Assembly (NCBI RefSeq): GCF_029892425.1
Contig: NZ_JARXWB010000011.1
Span: 124,001 to 188,000 of the forward strand
Direction: 5' to 3'
Source: Bradyrhizobium sp. BR13661
Lineage (GTDB): Bacteria > Pseudomonadota > Alphaproteobacteria > Rhizobiales > Xanthobacteraceae
Length of the DNA: 64,000 nucleotides
Part shown: one piece after another, positions 24,694-32,630 of the stretch
How positions within the stretch are numbered: position 1 is the stretch's first letter
How the letters are laid out: each line of letters starts with the position of its first letter
Position numbers and translations under genes: made by a program
The notes under the pieces: generated by a model
What the model was told of the DNA's origin: nothing
The model's database searches: none
The model's input: the letters and a program-made list of their open reading frames with translations, nothing else

Positions 24694-26250
24694 TCAGGTC
24701 ATCGTTTCCCAGAGCCGATGGGTCAGCACGCCCGCGCGCTTCTCGATCGCGGCAGCGGCATCCAGCGCAAGATCCTCGCGGTAGCGACCGGCGATGAGCT
24801 GCACGCCGATCGGCTTGCCGTCGTGCACGGCCACCGGAACCACTGCGCCGGGCAGGCCCAGCACGTTGATCGCCGAGATGAAGCGGATCTCGCCCCAGAA
24901 GATCTCCTGCACGCGCTCGGCGCTGACGGTGTCGTCGCGCGGACCCGGCGTCGGCTTCACCGTGGTCGGTGTCACCACCACCGGATACTCCTCGAAGAAC
25001 ATTTGCCAGGCGCGAATATGACCACTGCGCGCAGCGGTGGCGCGCATCCAGGCGGGTAGATCGAGCACATTGGCCTTGATCTTCATGCCGTTCCACGCCT
25101 TGTGGAAGTCTTCCGACGTGACCTTCAGCATGCCGGCCTCCTGCATCACCACGGTCTCGTTGGTGATGATGTCGCACCAGGTCTGCCAGACGCCGTTGAT
25201 GTCGGGCACCTCGACCTCGCTGACGCGATAGCCCGAACGCTCCAGATGATCGGCGGCCTGGCGCAGCGCCGCGCTGACCGACGGATCGACCCTCATATCA
25301 CCGGGGATTTTTGCCAGCGCGACCTTGATCGGCCCCTTCGGCTTCGGCCCGATCAACGGCGCCGGCACCCACCAGGGATCGCGCGGATCGCGCTGGCTCA
25401 TGACTTCCAACGCCAGTCGGACGTCGCCGACGTGGCGGGCAAGAGGTCCCTGCGCCGACATCAGATGCGCCAGCATCGGCCGCTCCGCCGTCGCGCTTGC
25501 GTTGAAGGCGGGGATGCGGCCCTGCGTCGGCTTGATCGTCGCAACGCCGTTGCAATGCGCCGGCCAGCGCAGCGACCCGCCGATATCGTTGCCATGCGCG
25601 ATGGTGCCGATGCCGGCAGCAACCGCCGAACCCGCGCCGCCCGATGAACCCCCGCAAGTGATATCGGGATTCCAGGGATTGAGTGTCAGCCCGTGCAGCG
25701 GATTGTCGGTGAAGCCGCGGAACGAGAATTCCGGCGTGTTGGTGAGGCCGATGACGATCGCACCAGCCTTCTTCAGGTTGCGGACGACAGGCGAATCCGA
25801 TGGCGCGATGAGGTCCTTGTTGGCGGGAACGCCGTTGAAATTCGGCCGTCCCTCGTAGTCGACGTTCTCCTTGATGGTCACGGGCACGCCGTGTAGCAGG
25901 CCAAGCTCGCCGCCCTTGGCGCGCTGCTTGTCCGCGGCATGCGCGGCCTTCAGGGCCTCCTCGCCGAGATCGACCACGACAGCATTCAGCCTGGGATTGA
26001 CGGCATGCATCCGCTCCAGATGTGACTCCACAGTCTCGACCGCTGAGATAGCGCCGGAACGAATCGCAGCTGCGGTGTCCACGGCTGACCATTGCCAGGC
26101 CGGTCCCTTGGGACGACGGGCCGCGGTCTTCTTGACTGCTCTCTTGACCAGCTTTGCCGACGCCGCCTTGCGGACGGGTGCCGTCTTGCTCGCGGTCTTC
26201 GCCGCTTTCCTTTGAGCACTTTTCTTCTTGGTCGCCGTCGTCTTCGCCAC
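24694..26250 (-). CDS. Amidase signature family enzyme with Lys/Ala-rich N-terminus
   Basis: A 518-aa amidase. The catalytic Ser-cisSer-Lys triad is visible: Lys in VTIKENVDYEG (near residue 129), the cis-Ser in GGSSGGAGSAVAAG and the nucleophile in GNDIGGSLRWPAH. Residues 1-50 are unusual: repeats of Lys, Ala, Thr and Arg (KTTATKKKSAQRKAAKTASK, then KKTAARRPK) like the tails of histone H1-type proteins; the enzyme proper starts at WQWSAVDTAAAIRSGAIS. GTG start with AGGAG 8 bases before. The amide substrate is not decidable. The tail may bind nucleic acid or polyphosphate, or be a start-site artefact, though the ribosome-binding site supports it. Confidence 0.88.
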   Translation of the reverse strand: MAKTTATKKKSAQRKAAKTASKTAPVRKAASAKLVKRAVKKTAARRPKGPAWQWSAVDTAAAIRSGAISAVETVESHLERMHAVNPRLNAVVVDLGEEALKAAHAADKQRAKGGELGLLHGVPVTIKENVDYEGRPNFNGVPANKDLIAPSDSPVVRNLKKAGAIVIGLTNTPEFSFRGFTDNPLHGLTLNPWNPDITCGGSSGGAGSAVAAGIGTIAHGNDIGGSLRWPAHCNGVATIKPTQGRIPAFNASATAERPMLAHLMSAQGPLARHVGDVRLALEVMSQRDPRDPWWVPAPLIGPKPKGPIKVALAKIPGDMRVDPSVSAALRQAADHLERSGYRVSEVEVPDINGVWQTWCDIITNETVVMQEAGMLKVTSEDFHKAWNGMKIKANVLDLPAWMRATAARSGHIRAWQMFFEEYPVVVTPTTVKPTPGPRDDTVSAERVQEIFWGEIRFISAINVLGLPGAVVPVAVHDGKPIGVQLIAGRYREDLALDAAAAIEKRAGVLTHRLWETMT

Positions 26251-26366
26251 GTCGCATCTCCTGAAATTGCGGCGCGGAGGTTACGGACGGCTTCGAGGCC
26301 TGTACAGCGGCGTTTCTGCATGGCGCATTGGCGCCAATGCGGCGAATTGTCAGGGGACCGATGCCC

Positions 26367-26477
26367 TCACACGGGCGGTGGGTTCGGTCGCGCAAATGCC
26401 TCCTGGATCCGATAGGGATAATAGGGATAGGGCGGCATGACCGCGCTGACTTCGTCGAGACGGCAGGGAGGACGCAT
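26367..26477 (-). CDS. Possible 36-aa ORF coupled to the carbamoyltransferase gene
   Basis: The ATG overlaps the TGA stop of the carbamoyltransferase (ATGA), the arrangement of translationally coupled genes. The peptide is Pro/Tyr-rich (MPPYPYYPYRIQEAFARPNP in its second half), with no predicted membrane segment. I recognise no family. It may be chance. Confidence 0.3.
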   Translation of the reverse strand: MRPPCRLDEVSAVMPPYPYYPYRIQEAFARPNPPPV

Positions 26478-28309
26478 CAGTCGAGTTCGAATCGGTTCTT
26501 GTAGTCGAGCTTCAGAGACGGCGACTGGTCCTCCTTCTTCAGGAAGCAATTGCCGATCACCAGCACCTCGATGTCGCTGCCCATGAAGCAGCGGAAGGCA
26601 TCTTCCGGTGTGCACACGATCGGCTCGCCGCGCACATTGAAGCTGGTATTGACCAGTACCGGGCAACCCGTCGCGGCCTTGAAAGCGGTGAGAAGATCGT
26701 GAAATCGCTTGTTTGTGTCGGCATGCACGGTCTGGACGCGCGCCGAATAGTCGACATGCGTCACGGCCGGAATCTCGGATCGAGGAACATTGAGCCGCTC
26801 GATGCCGAACAGCTTTTCGGCTCCGGGATCGGCGGCCAGCCGGCACCGGGGCAGGACATCCGCGACGATCAGCATATAGGGGCTGTCCTCATCGAGCTCG
26901 AACCAGTCGGCGACATCCTCGCGCAGCACCGCTGGCGCGAACGGCCGAAAGCTTTCGCGAAACTTGACGCGCAGATTGAGCGAGCTCTGCATGGTGGGCG
27001 AGCGGGGATCACCGAGAATGGAGCGCGCCCCCAGCGCGCGAGGGCCGAACTCCATGCGCCCCTGGAACCATCCGACCGCCTTCTCCGCAACCAGCGCCTC
27101 AACGGTGTCGCGAATGACGGCGGCATCGTCGAGCTCAGCGAAGACGGCGCCGACTGCGCGCAGCCGATGTCCTATCTCGGACGGTGAGAAGGCCGGCCCG
27201 AGATAGCTCCCAGCCATGCCGTCCCCCGACGCTGAGATCCGGGGCTTGCCTGCGAACTGATGATAGGCCGCCAGCGCAGCGCCAACCGCGCCTCCGGCAT
27301 CGCCCGCGGCCGGCTGGATCCAGATCTTTTCGAAATGTCCATCACGCAATATCTTGCCGTTGGCGACGCAGTTGAGCGCGACGCCACCCGCAAGGCAAAG
27401 ATTTTTCGAGCGACCCTCGCGCGCCAGGCTGCGGGTGAGACGCAGCACAATCTCCTCGGTCACATGCTGGACGGATGCCGCCAGATCCATGTGACGCTGC
27501 TCCAGCAGCTCCGACGGATCGCGCGGCCTGCCGCCGAACAGGTCGTCGAAACGGCCATTGGTCATGGTGAGACCGGTACAATAGTCGAAATAGCCGAGGT
27601 CGAGCCTGAAGCTGCCGTCGTCCTTGAGATCGACGAGATGGTCGAGGATCAGGTCGGCATATTTCGGCTCGCCATAGGGCGCGAGCCCCATCACCTTGTA
27701 CTCGCCGGAATTGACCTTGAAGCCGGTGTAATAGGTGAAGGCGGAATAGAGCAGCCCGATCGAATGCGGGAAGTTGATCTCGCGCCGCAAATCGAGCGTG
27801 TTGTCGCGGCCGAAGCCGGCCGACGTCGTCGTCCACTCACCGACGCCGTCGAGCGTCAGGATCGCGGACTCAGCGAAGGGAGAGGCGAAGAACGCCGAGG
27901 CCGCATGGCTCTGATGATGATCGGCAAACAGAAGCATTGCCTCCCAATCCACCGCGTCATCGATCTTGCGGAGGTGATTGCGGAGCACGCTCTTCTGAAA
28001 CAGCTTTTCCTTGAGCCAGACCGGAATCGCCGTCCGGAATGACTGAAAGCCGCGCGGCGCAAAGGCAAGATAGGTCTCGAGCAGGCGCTCGAATTTCAGA
28101 AATGGCTTTTCGTAAAACACGACATGATCGAGCGCGCTTGCGCCGATGCCAACTTCCGCAAGGCAGTAGCGAATTGCGGAGGCGGGAAAATTGGGATCGT
28201 GCTTCTTGCGCGTGAATCGCTCTTCTTGCGCCGCCGCGACGATCTTGCCGTCAACCACGAGCGCCGCGGCGCTGTCATGGTAGAAGGCCGAGATTCCCAG
28301 GATTCGCAT
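26477..28309 (-). CDS. Carbamoyltransferase, NodU/CmcH family (SxtI-like)
   Basis: A 610-aa enzyme that transfers a carbamoyl group from carbamoyl phosphate to a hydroxyl, via carbamoyl-AMP. Its N-terminal Kae1/HSP70-like domain starts MRILGISAFYHDSAAALV and has AAQEERFTRKKHDPNFP, DHHQSHAASAFF (metal-binding His) and SGEYKVMGLAPYG; the C-terminal YrdC-like domain holds GWFQGRMEFGPRALGARSIL and PVLVNTSFNVRGEP. Length and motifs match the family seen with SxtJ and DUF5989 proteins rather than nodulation NodU; no nod genes are nearby. It is the third gene of a tight operon. The acceptor is unknown. Confidence 0.93.
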   Translation of the reverse strand: MRILGISAFYHDSAAALVVDGKIVAAAQEERFTRKKHDPNFPASAIRYCLAEVGIGASALDHVVFYEKPFLKFERLLETYLAFAPRGFQSFRTAIPVWLKEKLFQKSVLRNHLRKIDDAVDWEAMLLFADHHQSHAASAFFASPFAESAILTLDGVGEWTTTSAGFGRDNTLDLRREINFPHSIGLLYSAFTYYTGFKVNSGEYKVMGLAPYGEPKYADLILDHLVDLKDDGSFRLDLGYFDYCTGLTMTNGRFDDLFGGRPRDPSELLEQRHMDLAASVQHVTEEIVLRLTRSLAREGRSKNLCLAGGVALNCVANGKILRDGHFEKIWIQPAAGDAGGAVGAALAAYHQFAGKPRISASGDGMAGSYLGPAFSPSEIGHRLRAVGAVFAELDDAAVIRDTVEALVAEKAVGWFQGRMEFGPRALGARSILGDPRSPTMQSSLNLRVKFRESFRPFAPAVLREDVADWFELDEDSPYMLIVADVLPRCRLAADPGAEKLFGIERLNVPRSEIPAVTHVDYSARVQTVHADTNKRFHDLLTAFKAATGCPVLVNTSFNVRGEPIVCTPEDAFRCFMGSDIEVLVIGNCFLKKEDQSPSLKLDYKNRFELD

Positions 28310-28318
28310 TTCGACTGC

Positions 28319-28468
28319 TCAGAACAGCGTATAAATAAAGGGCGCCAGGGCCGATCCCTTGGTCAGCACCAACATTCCGCCCAGAACAAGCATCACCGCG
28401 AAAATCGGAATCAGCCAGAATTTGCGGCGGGCTCGAATGAACGCAAACAACTCCCGGAGGAATGACAT
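28319..28468 (-). CDS. DUF5989 small membrane protein (SxtK-like)
   Basis: A 49-aa protein, short enough to be missed by a 60-codon cutoff. It begins MSFLRELFAFIRARRKFWLI, contains one hydrophobic segment (PIFAVMLVLGGMLVL) and ends GSALAPFIYTLF, which I recognise as the DUF5989 pattern. One transmembrane helix with a basic N-terminal region is predicted. It lies 9 bases after the SxtJ-like gene and 9 bases before the carbamoyltransferase. This SxtJ, small protein and carbamoyltransferase grouping recurs in many bacteria and in saxitoxin clusters, where the small one is SxtK. Function unknown; a membrane anchor or partner for the enzyme is likely. Confidence 0.85.
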   Translation of the reverse strand: MSFLRELFAFIRARRKFWLIPIFAVMLVLGGMLVLTKGSALAPFIYTLF

Positions 28469-28477
28469 GTGGCGTGC

Positions 28478-28897
28478 CTAAAATTGCTGGCGCATCGATT
28501 CGGACGCGGGTCTCGGATCGGAACGGGGAAGCCAATAGGTCGGCAGCGCCCGATCGCGCGCGAGCCGGAGAAAATCCTTGCCGGACAATCGCATGATCCA
28601 TCCGATCGGCAGGATCACGCCGAAGAACAGGATCGCCATGATGACCGGATTGACCACGCGATACATCAGAAGGCCGAGCTTCAACCAGGCGCGATTCGCG
28701 ACCCCGAGCGTCCCCGGCCGCCAGAGCGTCACGCCCGCGAAAACCAGGGCAGCGCCGATCCAGAACGGCGCGTGCGACGAATGCTTGTAGAGACCAATGA
28801 GGCCAATCAGCGCGAATACCGACGCCATCGTGAAACCGAAATTGCGATTGCTCGGTCCAGCGACGATCTCGTCGTCGGACGATTCCAAAAACTGCAT
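28478..28897 (-). CDS. SxtJ family membrane protein
   Basis: A 139-aa membrane protein with four hydrophobic segments: FTMASVFALIGLIGLY, FWIGAALVFAGVTLW, LGLLMYRVVNPVIMAILFFGV continuing to ILPIGWIMRL. The middle motif RPGTLGVANRAWLKLGLLM is typical of SxtJ proteins, and the C-terminus reads LPTYWLPRSDPRP. The open frame starts at 28915, but GGAGGGGG stands just before the ATG at 28895-28897, so translation starts at MQFLESSDDEIVAG. First gene of the operon with DUF5989 and the carbamoyltransferase. SxtJ has no assigned activity. Confidence 0.85.
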   Translation of the reverse strand: MQFLESSDDEIVAGPSNRNFGFTMASVFALIGLIGLYKHSSHAPFWIGAALVFAGVTLWRPGTLGVANRAWLKLGLLMYRVVNPVIMAILFFGVILPIGWIMRLSGKDFLRLARDRALPTYWLPRSDPRPASESMRQQF

Positions 28898-29085
28898 CGG
28901 TCCCCCTCCGCGCACCGTCTGGCCAAAGCTCTTTGCCTGGCATTGGCCGCTGCCAGTTTATCCGTCCAAGGCCTCAAAACTCAAGGCGATGGAGGACCGG
29001 ATTCAGACCGGGGACTGCTTTTGCTGCACCACAATAAGCACGGCGAAGGACGCCAGGCTTTGACCTTCGGCGACGACCGCCGCTA

Positions 29086-29124
29086 AAAGGAGGTGAGATA
29101 GTACTCACAGGGTGCTAATCCCTG
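29086..29124 (+). other. Strong ribosome-binding-like motif with two small hairpins, no clear ORF
   Basis: AAAAGGAGGTGAG (29086-29098) matches the full anti-Shine-Dalgarno complement. It runs into the hairpin GTGAG (29093-29097)/CTCAC (29104-29108) and then CAGGG (29108-29112)/CCCTG (29120-29124). The next start codon, a GTG at 29112, opens a 63-codon frame whose codon use is not convincing and which overlaps the SGNH gene. It lies in the divergent region between the SxtJ-like and SGNH genes. Confidence 0.4.
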
Positions 29125-29190
29125 AGCGAGTGCAGATCGTTGTCGGTGTGATCTATACCCCAGCGCACCTTGTCACGCGGCGGAGCGGCC

Positions 29191-30156
29191 TTGAATCTCA
29201 AATCACTCGGCTCGACACTCGTCGTCATCCTCCTGTCACTACTCGCGGTCGAAGCCGCGCTCCGGCTTGCCGACTTCCGCGTGCTCCGCCAGGACGTGAG
29301 TGAGCGCTCACTGTCCTACGACTACGATGCCGAACTCGGCTGGATCCCGGTTCCCAATTCCGAAGCCGTCGTCACGACCGCGCGAACGATCCATGCCAGA
29401 CACAACAGCCTCGGCCTGCGCGACATCGAGTATCGCCCCGATGGCAGGCAAATCGTCCTGTTCCTTGGCGACTCGTTCGTGTGGGGCGTCGATGCCGAGG
29501 CCAATGAACGCTTCACTGATCTGTTGAGGGAGCGGCTGCCGCGCCTCTCGATCGTCAATGCAGGTGTCTCCGGATATGGGACGGATCAGGAGCTGATCTG
29601 GCTGAAACGACTCTGGCCTACAATCAAGCCCGCCATTGTCGTGCTGGTGTTTTGCACCGACAACGACCGCCTCGACAATGGAACGAATGTCCGGTACGGC
29701 GGCTATCGCAAGCCCTATTTCGAGACGTCGGCTGACGGGACACTGATTGCCAGGGGGCAGCCGGTGCCCAAATCACTCAAACTGCTGATCCGCGATGAAT
29801 GGCTGCCGCGTCATTTGCGGCTGGCGCGTCTGGCCTCGTTCGCCTATGTCGAACTCCACGCACCTCAGCTCTTCGTCCCCGACCCCACCGACAGACTGGT
29901 CGGTGCGATCGACGATTTCATTGCGAGCAACGGCGCCAGGCTGCTTGTCGCCCTGCAGCACAAGGACGATCAGCTCATCTCCTATTTGCAGCAGCGCCGG
30001 ATCCCGTTCGTGACCCTGGACGGCGCACAGTCCTATGGCGCCGAGCACGGGGCGCATTTCACTCCTGAGGGCAATCGGTTCGTCAGCCAGTTGCTGGAGA
30101 GATTTCTGGGCGAGCAGGCCTCTCAATCCAGCCAGGCTGCAGGAGGACGAAACTGA
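29191..30156 (+). CDS. SGNH/GDSL-type hydrolase, membrane-anchored
   Basis: About 321 aa with an N-terminal signal anchor (SLGSTLVVILLSLLAVEAAL). The SGNH blocks are visible: block I FLGDSFVWGVDAEANERF (Ser nucleophile), block II Gly in NAGVSGYGTDQELIWL, block III-like Asn in VFCTDNDRLDNGT, and the terminal His in HFTPEGNRFVSQLL. Such enzymes remove acyl or acetyl groups from glycans, lipids or envelope polymers. Two TTG starts are possible, 29170 and 29191; GGAG 6-7 bases before 29191 favours the latter. It is divergent from the carbamoyltransferase operon, a pairing that recurs in other bacteria, and may act on the same product. Confidence 0.87.
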   Translation: MNLKSLGSTLVVILLSLLAVEAALRLADFRVLRQDVSERSLSYDYDAELGWIPVPNSEAVVTTARTIHARHNSLGLRDIEYRPDGRQIVLFLGDSFVWGVDAEANERFTDLLRERLPRLSIVNAGVSGYGTDQELIWLKRLWPTIKPAIVVLVFCTDNDRLDNGTNVRYGGYRKPYFETSADGTLIARGQPVPKSLKLLIRDEWLPRHLRLARLASFAYVELHAPQLFVPDPTDRLVGAIDDFIASNGARLLVALQHKDDQLISYLQQRRIPFVTLDGAQSYGAEHGAHFTPEGNRFVSQLLERFLGEQASQSSQAAGGRN

Positions 30157-30275
30157 CCTTCGTCGTGCCTGGCCGACGTGAAACGAGTTGTGCATTCGCA
30201 GTCGGCCGACGTAACTTGTCTCGCGGTGCGCGCGGGCGGCTCGGGTCAACATTTCCGCGAGAGGGAGACCTCAGT

Positions 30276-31931
30276 TTGAGAACAGCGCGATTTTACCTGA
30301 GCCTGGGTGCGGCCCTGGTCTGGGGATGCTTCGTTCATGCAGACGGCCGCGCGCGCGCTGAAGACATCGCGGCCTTTCATCAGTCCGAAGCGTTGAAACA
30401 GCATTATCCTGACATCCCTGTCCCGATGAAAGCGCCGGCCCTCGCACCGGGCCGCAGCCAGTTGACCTCGCAAGAGGAAATGCTCGCCTTCCTCGCCGAC
30501 CTCAGCGCGCGCTCATCGCATGCGGCCGTATCGATGATCGGCTCGTCGCAACAGGGGCGCGATATTCCGCTGGTGCTGCTGTCGAAGGAGGGCTTCACCG
30601 ATCCCGAGCTATTGCAGAAGCTCGACCGGCCGGTGGTTTGGTTCATCGGCCAGCAGCACGGCAATGAACCTGCCGGCGGCGAAGCCATGCTTGCGTTGAC
30701 GGCAGCTCTTGCGAATGGAGAGCTGACGCCGCTGCTCGATCGCGTGACGGTCGCAATCGTGCCGCGCGCCAATCCCGATGGCGCCGCAAATTTCCAGCGA
30801 GCCACCGCCAACCAGGTCGACCCCAATCGCGACCATGTCCTGCTGAGCACGCCGGAGAATGTCGCCATTCATCGCGCGATGCTGCGACTTCCGCCCGATG
30901 TCGTTTTCGATCATCACGAGTTTTCGGTCGCCCGTCGCTGGGTCGAGAAATTTGGCGGGGTGCAGCTAAGTGACGCCATGATCCTGTATGCAACCCATCC
31001 CGGCGTGCCGTCGAACATCGTCGCTTTGGCGAAGGACCTGTTCAAGCCGTCGATCGATCAGGCGATGCAAGCCTATGGGCTGACCAATATTCTGTACCAC
31101 ACCACCAGCTATAACGGGGCAGACAAGACAGTGGCGATGGGCGGCAATGCGCCCGGGATCGCTCGCAACACGTTCGGCCTGATGAACTCCGTCTCCTTTC
31201 TCATTGAAACGCGAGGCGTCGGCATCGGCATGGAGGATTTCGAGCGGCGCGTCGCCAGCCACTATGTCATCGCCCGTTCGGTTCTCCGCACGACCCATGA
31301 CAATGCCGACCGCTTGCAACAAGCCCTCGCTCAGGCTCGCCGGAGCACTGCCGCAGCTTCAGACGATTTCGTGGTGGCGCATCGCTTGAAGCAGACGCAA
31401 CTGCCGCTCCCGCTGCGCGATCCGCAAAGCGGCGAGGAGAAGGTTGTGACGGTGACGTTTCTGGACTCGCGCCAGATCGAGCCAACGGAGACGCGGGCAC
31501 GTCCCGCCGGCTATGCGATACTTGATCGCACGGATGTCATTGCTGACAGGCTGAGGCTCAATCATGTGGCGATCTGTCGCCTGACGCAGGATGCGAATGT
31601 GGACTCGCAGGCCTATGCCGTGACAGGTGCAGGCGCTGCGACCGACAACGAGGACTTCATCGACAAGATCAATCCCAAGCAAGCCTTGCAGGTCAGGCTC
31701 GTTCCAATGCAACGCTCGATCCCAGCGGGAACGGTCTTTGTGACGATGTCTCAGCCTGCGGCCAGTTTGATTGCGGCCTCGCTCGAGCCGGATTCGCCCG
31801 GAAGCCTCTCAGGCGCCCTGATGTCGTGGGGGGATGCATCAAGCCCGCCTTTGCTGAGGGTGAACTCCGTCAAAGGCCTTCGGCTCGCTCCTCTGGGCGA
31901 CGGCGATTCATCGGTTTGTCGGCAGGACTAG
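30276..31931 (+). CDS. Exported M14-type zinc carboxypeptidase
   Basis: About 551 aa with a signal peptide (FYLSLGAALVWGCFVHADGRARA). The zinc site is HGNEPAGGE (His and Glu, near residue 127), with the third ligand in VFDHHEFSVARRW (near 210), and the family Arg-Asn region in ANPDGAANFQRATANQVDPNRDHVLL. A C-terminal Glu as general base is expected in FLIETRGVGIG (near 310). The remaining 200 residues are beta-rich with unknown role. TTG start with GAGGGAGA 8 bases before. It follows the SGNH gene by 119 bases on the same strand. Peptide or peptidoglycan-peptide cleavage in the periplasm is likely. Confidence 0.85.
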   Translation: MRTARFYLSLGAALVWGCFVHADGRARAEDIAAFHQSEALKQHYPDIPVPMKAPALAPGRSQLTSQEEMLAFLADLSARSSHAAVSMIGSSQQGRDIPLVLLSKEGFTDPELLQKLDRPVVWFIGQQHGNEPAGGEAMLALTAALANGELTPLLDRVTVAIVPRANPDGAANFQRATANQVDPNRDHVLLSTPENVAIHRAMLRLPPDVVFDHHEFSVARRWVEKFGGVQLSDAMILYATHPGVPSNIVALAKDLFKPSIDQAMQAYGLTNILYHTTSYNGADKTVAMGGNAPGIARNTFGLMNSVSFLIETRGVGIGMEDFERRVASHYVIARSVLRTTHDNADRLQQALAQARRSTAAASDDFVVAHRLKQTQLPLPLRDPQSGEEKVVTVTFLDSRQIEPTETRARPAGYAILDRTDVIADRLRLNHVAICRLTQDANVDSQAYAVTGAGAATDNEDFIDKINPKQALQVRLVPMQRSIPAGTVFVTMSQPAASLIAASLEPDSPGSLSGALMSWGDASSPPLLRVNSVKGLRLAPLGDGDSSVCRQD

Positions 31932-31970
31932 GGCCGCGTCGGCCCACCAGCGAGGCGGAACTCTGCGCTA

Positions 31971-32060
31971 TGGCGGAGAGAGTGGGATTCGAACCCACGG
32001 TACGGTTTCCCGCACACACGCTTTCCAAGCGTGCGCCTTAAGCCACTCGGCCATCTCTCC
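31971..32060 (-). tRNA. tRNA-Ser (anticodon GGA)
   Basis: A 90-nt cloverleaf with encoded CCA. The acceptor stem GGAGAGA (ending at 32060) pairs with TCTCTCC (31975-31981). The D-arm reads GCCGAGTGGC, the anticodon loop CTTGGAAAG has GGA (complement of 32024-32026), a long class II variable arm follows (TGTGCGGGAAACCGTAC), and the T-arm is GTGGGTTCGAATCCCAC. Long variable arm plus GGA identifies serine, reading UCC and UCU. No flanking integration signs are seen. Confidence 0.98.
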
Positions 32061-32256
32061 GGAGCGCCCTCTCTTGAAGGGGCGCCGGTGATTTTGCAAG
32101 AGATCGCAGGTAAATCGGGTGAATTTTCCGCAACCTGTTGTATTTAAATAGGAATATACGGTGTTGCGGGACTGCTGGGAACCCGTTTCAAGCTGAACCC
32201 GTCGCGGGTTTGGAGCGACGATTCACTAGAAGACGCCAAACATGACCGGGGACGCC

Positions 32257-32598
32257 ATGATCATCCGCAGGACCCTCGCCGCACTCAGCATGATTTCGAC
32301 CCTTGGTGCTGGCTTTACGGCGCCCGCTCAGGCCCAGGCCTGCAGCCGCCAGGGCGTCGATGTGACCTGCGATGATGGCCGGCGCGGGGTGCTTTCGGGC
32401 GATGCCATCCTCTGGCCGGACGGGACGCGCTCGAGCTCGACGCCGCATCAGAGCGTGATCATCGGCAACAAGAGCTCGGTGCATGTCGGGCCCGGCGTGT
32501 TCGTCGGCCAGGGCAAGGGCATGGTGCCGATGGATGATCCCAACGCGCCGAACAAGCGGCAATGCGCGATCCTGGATGGCGTTTCGTATTGCTATTGA
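32257..32598 (+). CDS. Small exported protein of unknown function
   Basis: A 113-aa protein with a signal peptide (MIIRRTLAALSMISTLGAGF, cleavage after AQA). The mature part has four Cys (ACSRQGVDVTCDDG and RQCAILDGVSYCY), probably two disulfides, and a Gly-rich centre. GGGGAC precedes the ATG at 32257; an in-frame ATG at 32242 is also possible. I recognise no family. It converges on otsA with a perfect hairpin filling the gap. Confidence 0.75.
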   Translation: MIIRRTLAALSMISTLGAGFTAPAQAQACSRQGVDVTCDDGRRGVLSGDAILWPDGTRSSSTPHQSVIIGNKSSVHVGPGVFVGQGKGMVPMDDPNAPNKRQCAILDGVSYCY

Positions 32599-32630
32599 GG
32601 CTCGCTGTTCGAGCTCCTCTTGCGAGCCTC
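32597..32630. terminator. Bidirectional terminator-like hairpin
   Basis: A perfect 9-bp stem, GAGGCTCGC (32597-32605) and GCGAGCCTC (32622-32630), occupies the whole 32-bp gap between convergent genes. It includes the stop codon region of one gene and ends next to the otsA stop. No T-run follows on either side, so it may act with Rho or stabilise both 3' ends. Confidence 0.5.

Noticed and set aside
26477..28309. Carbamoyltransferase as a nodulation NodU
   Set aside because: No nod box or other nod gene is in the window, and its neighbours are SxtJ and DUF5989 types.
31971..32060. tRNA-Ser as an integration site of a genomic island
   Set aside because: No integrase, no repeat of the tRNA 3' end and no compositional change are seen nearby.
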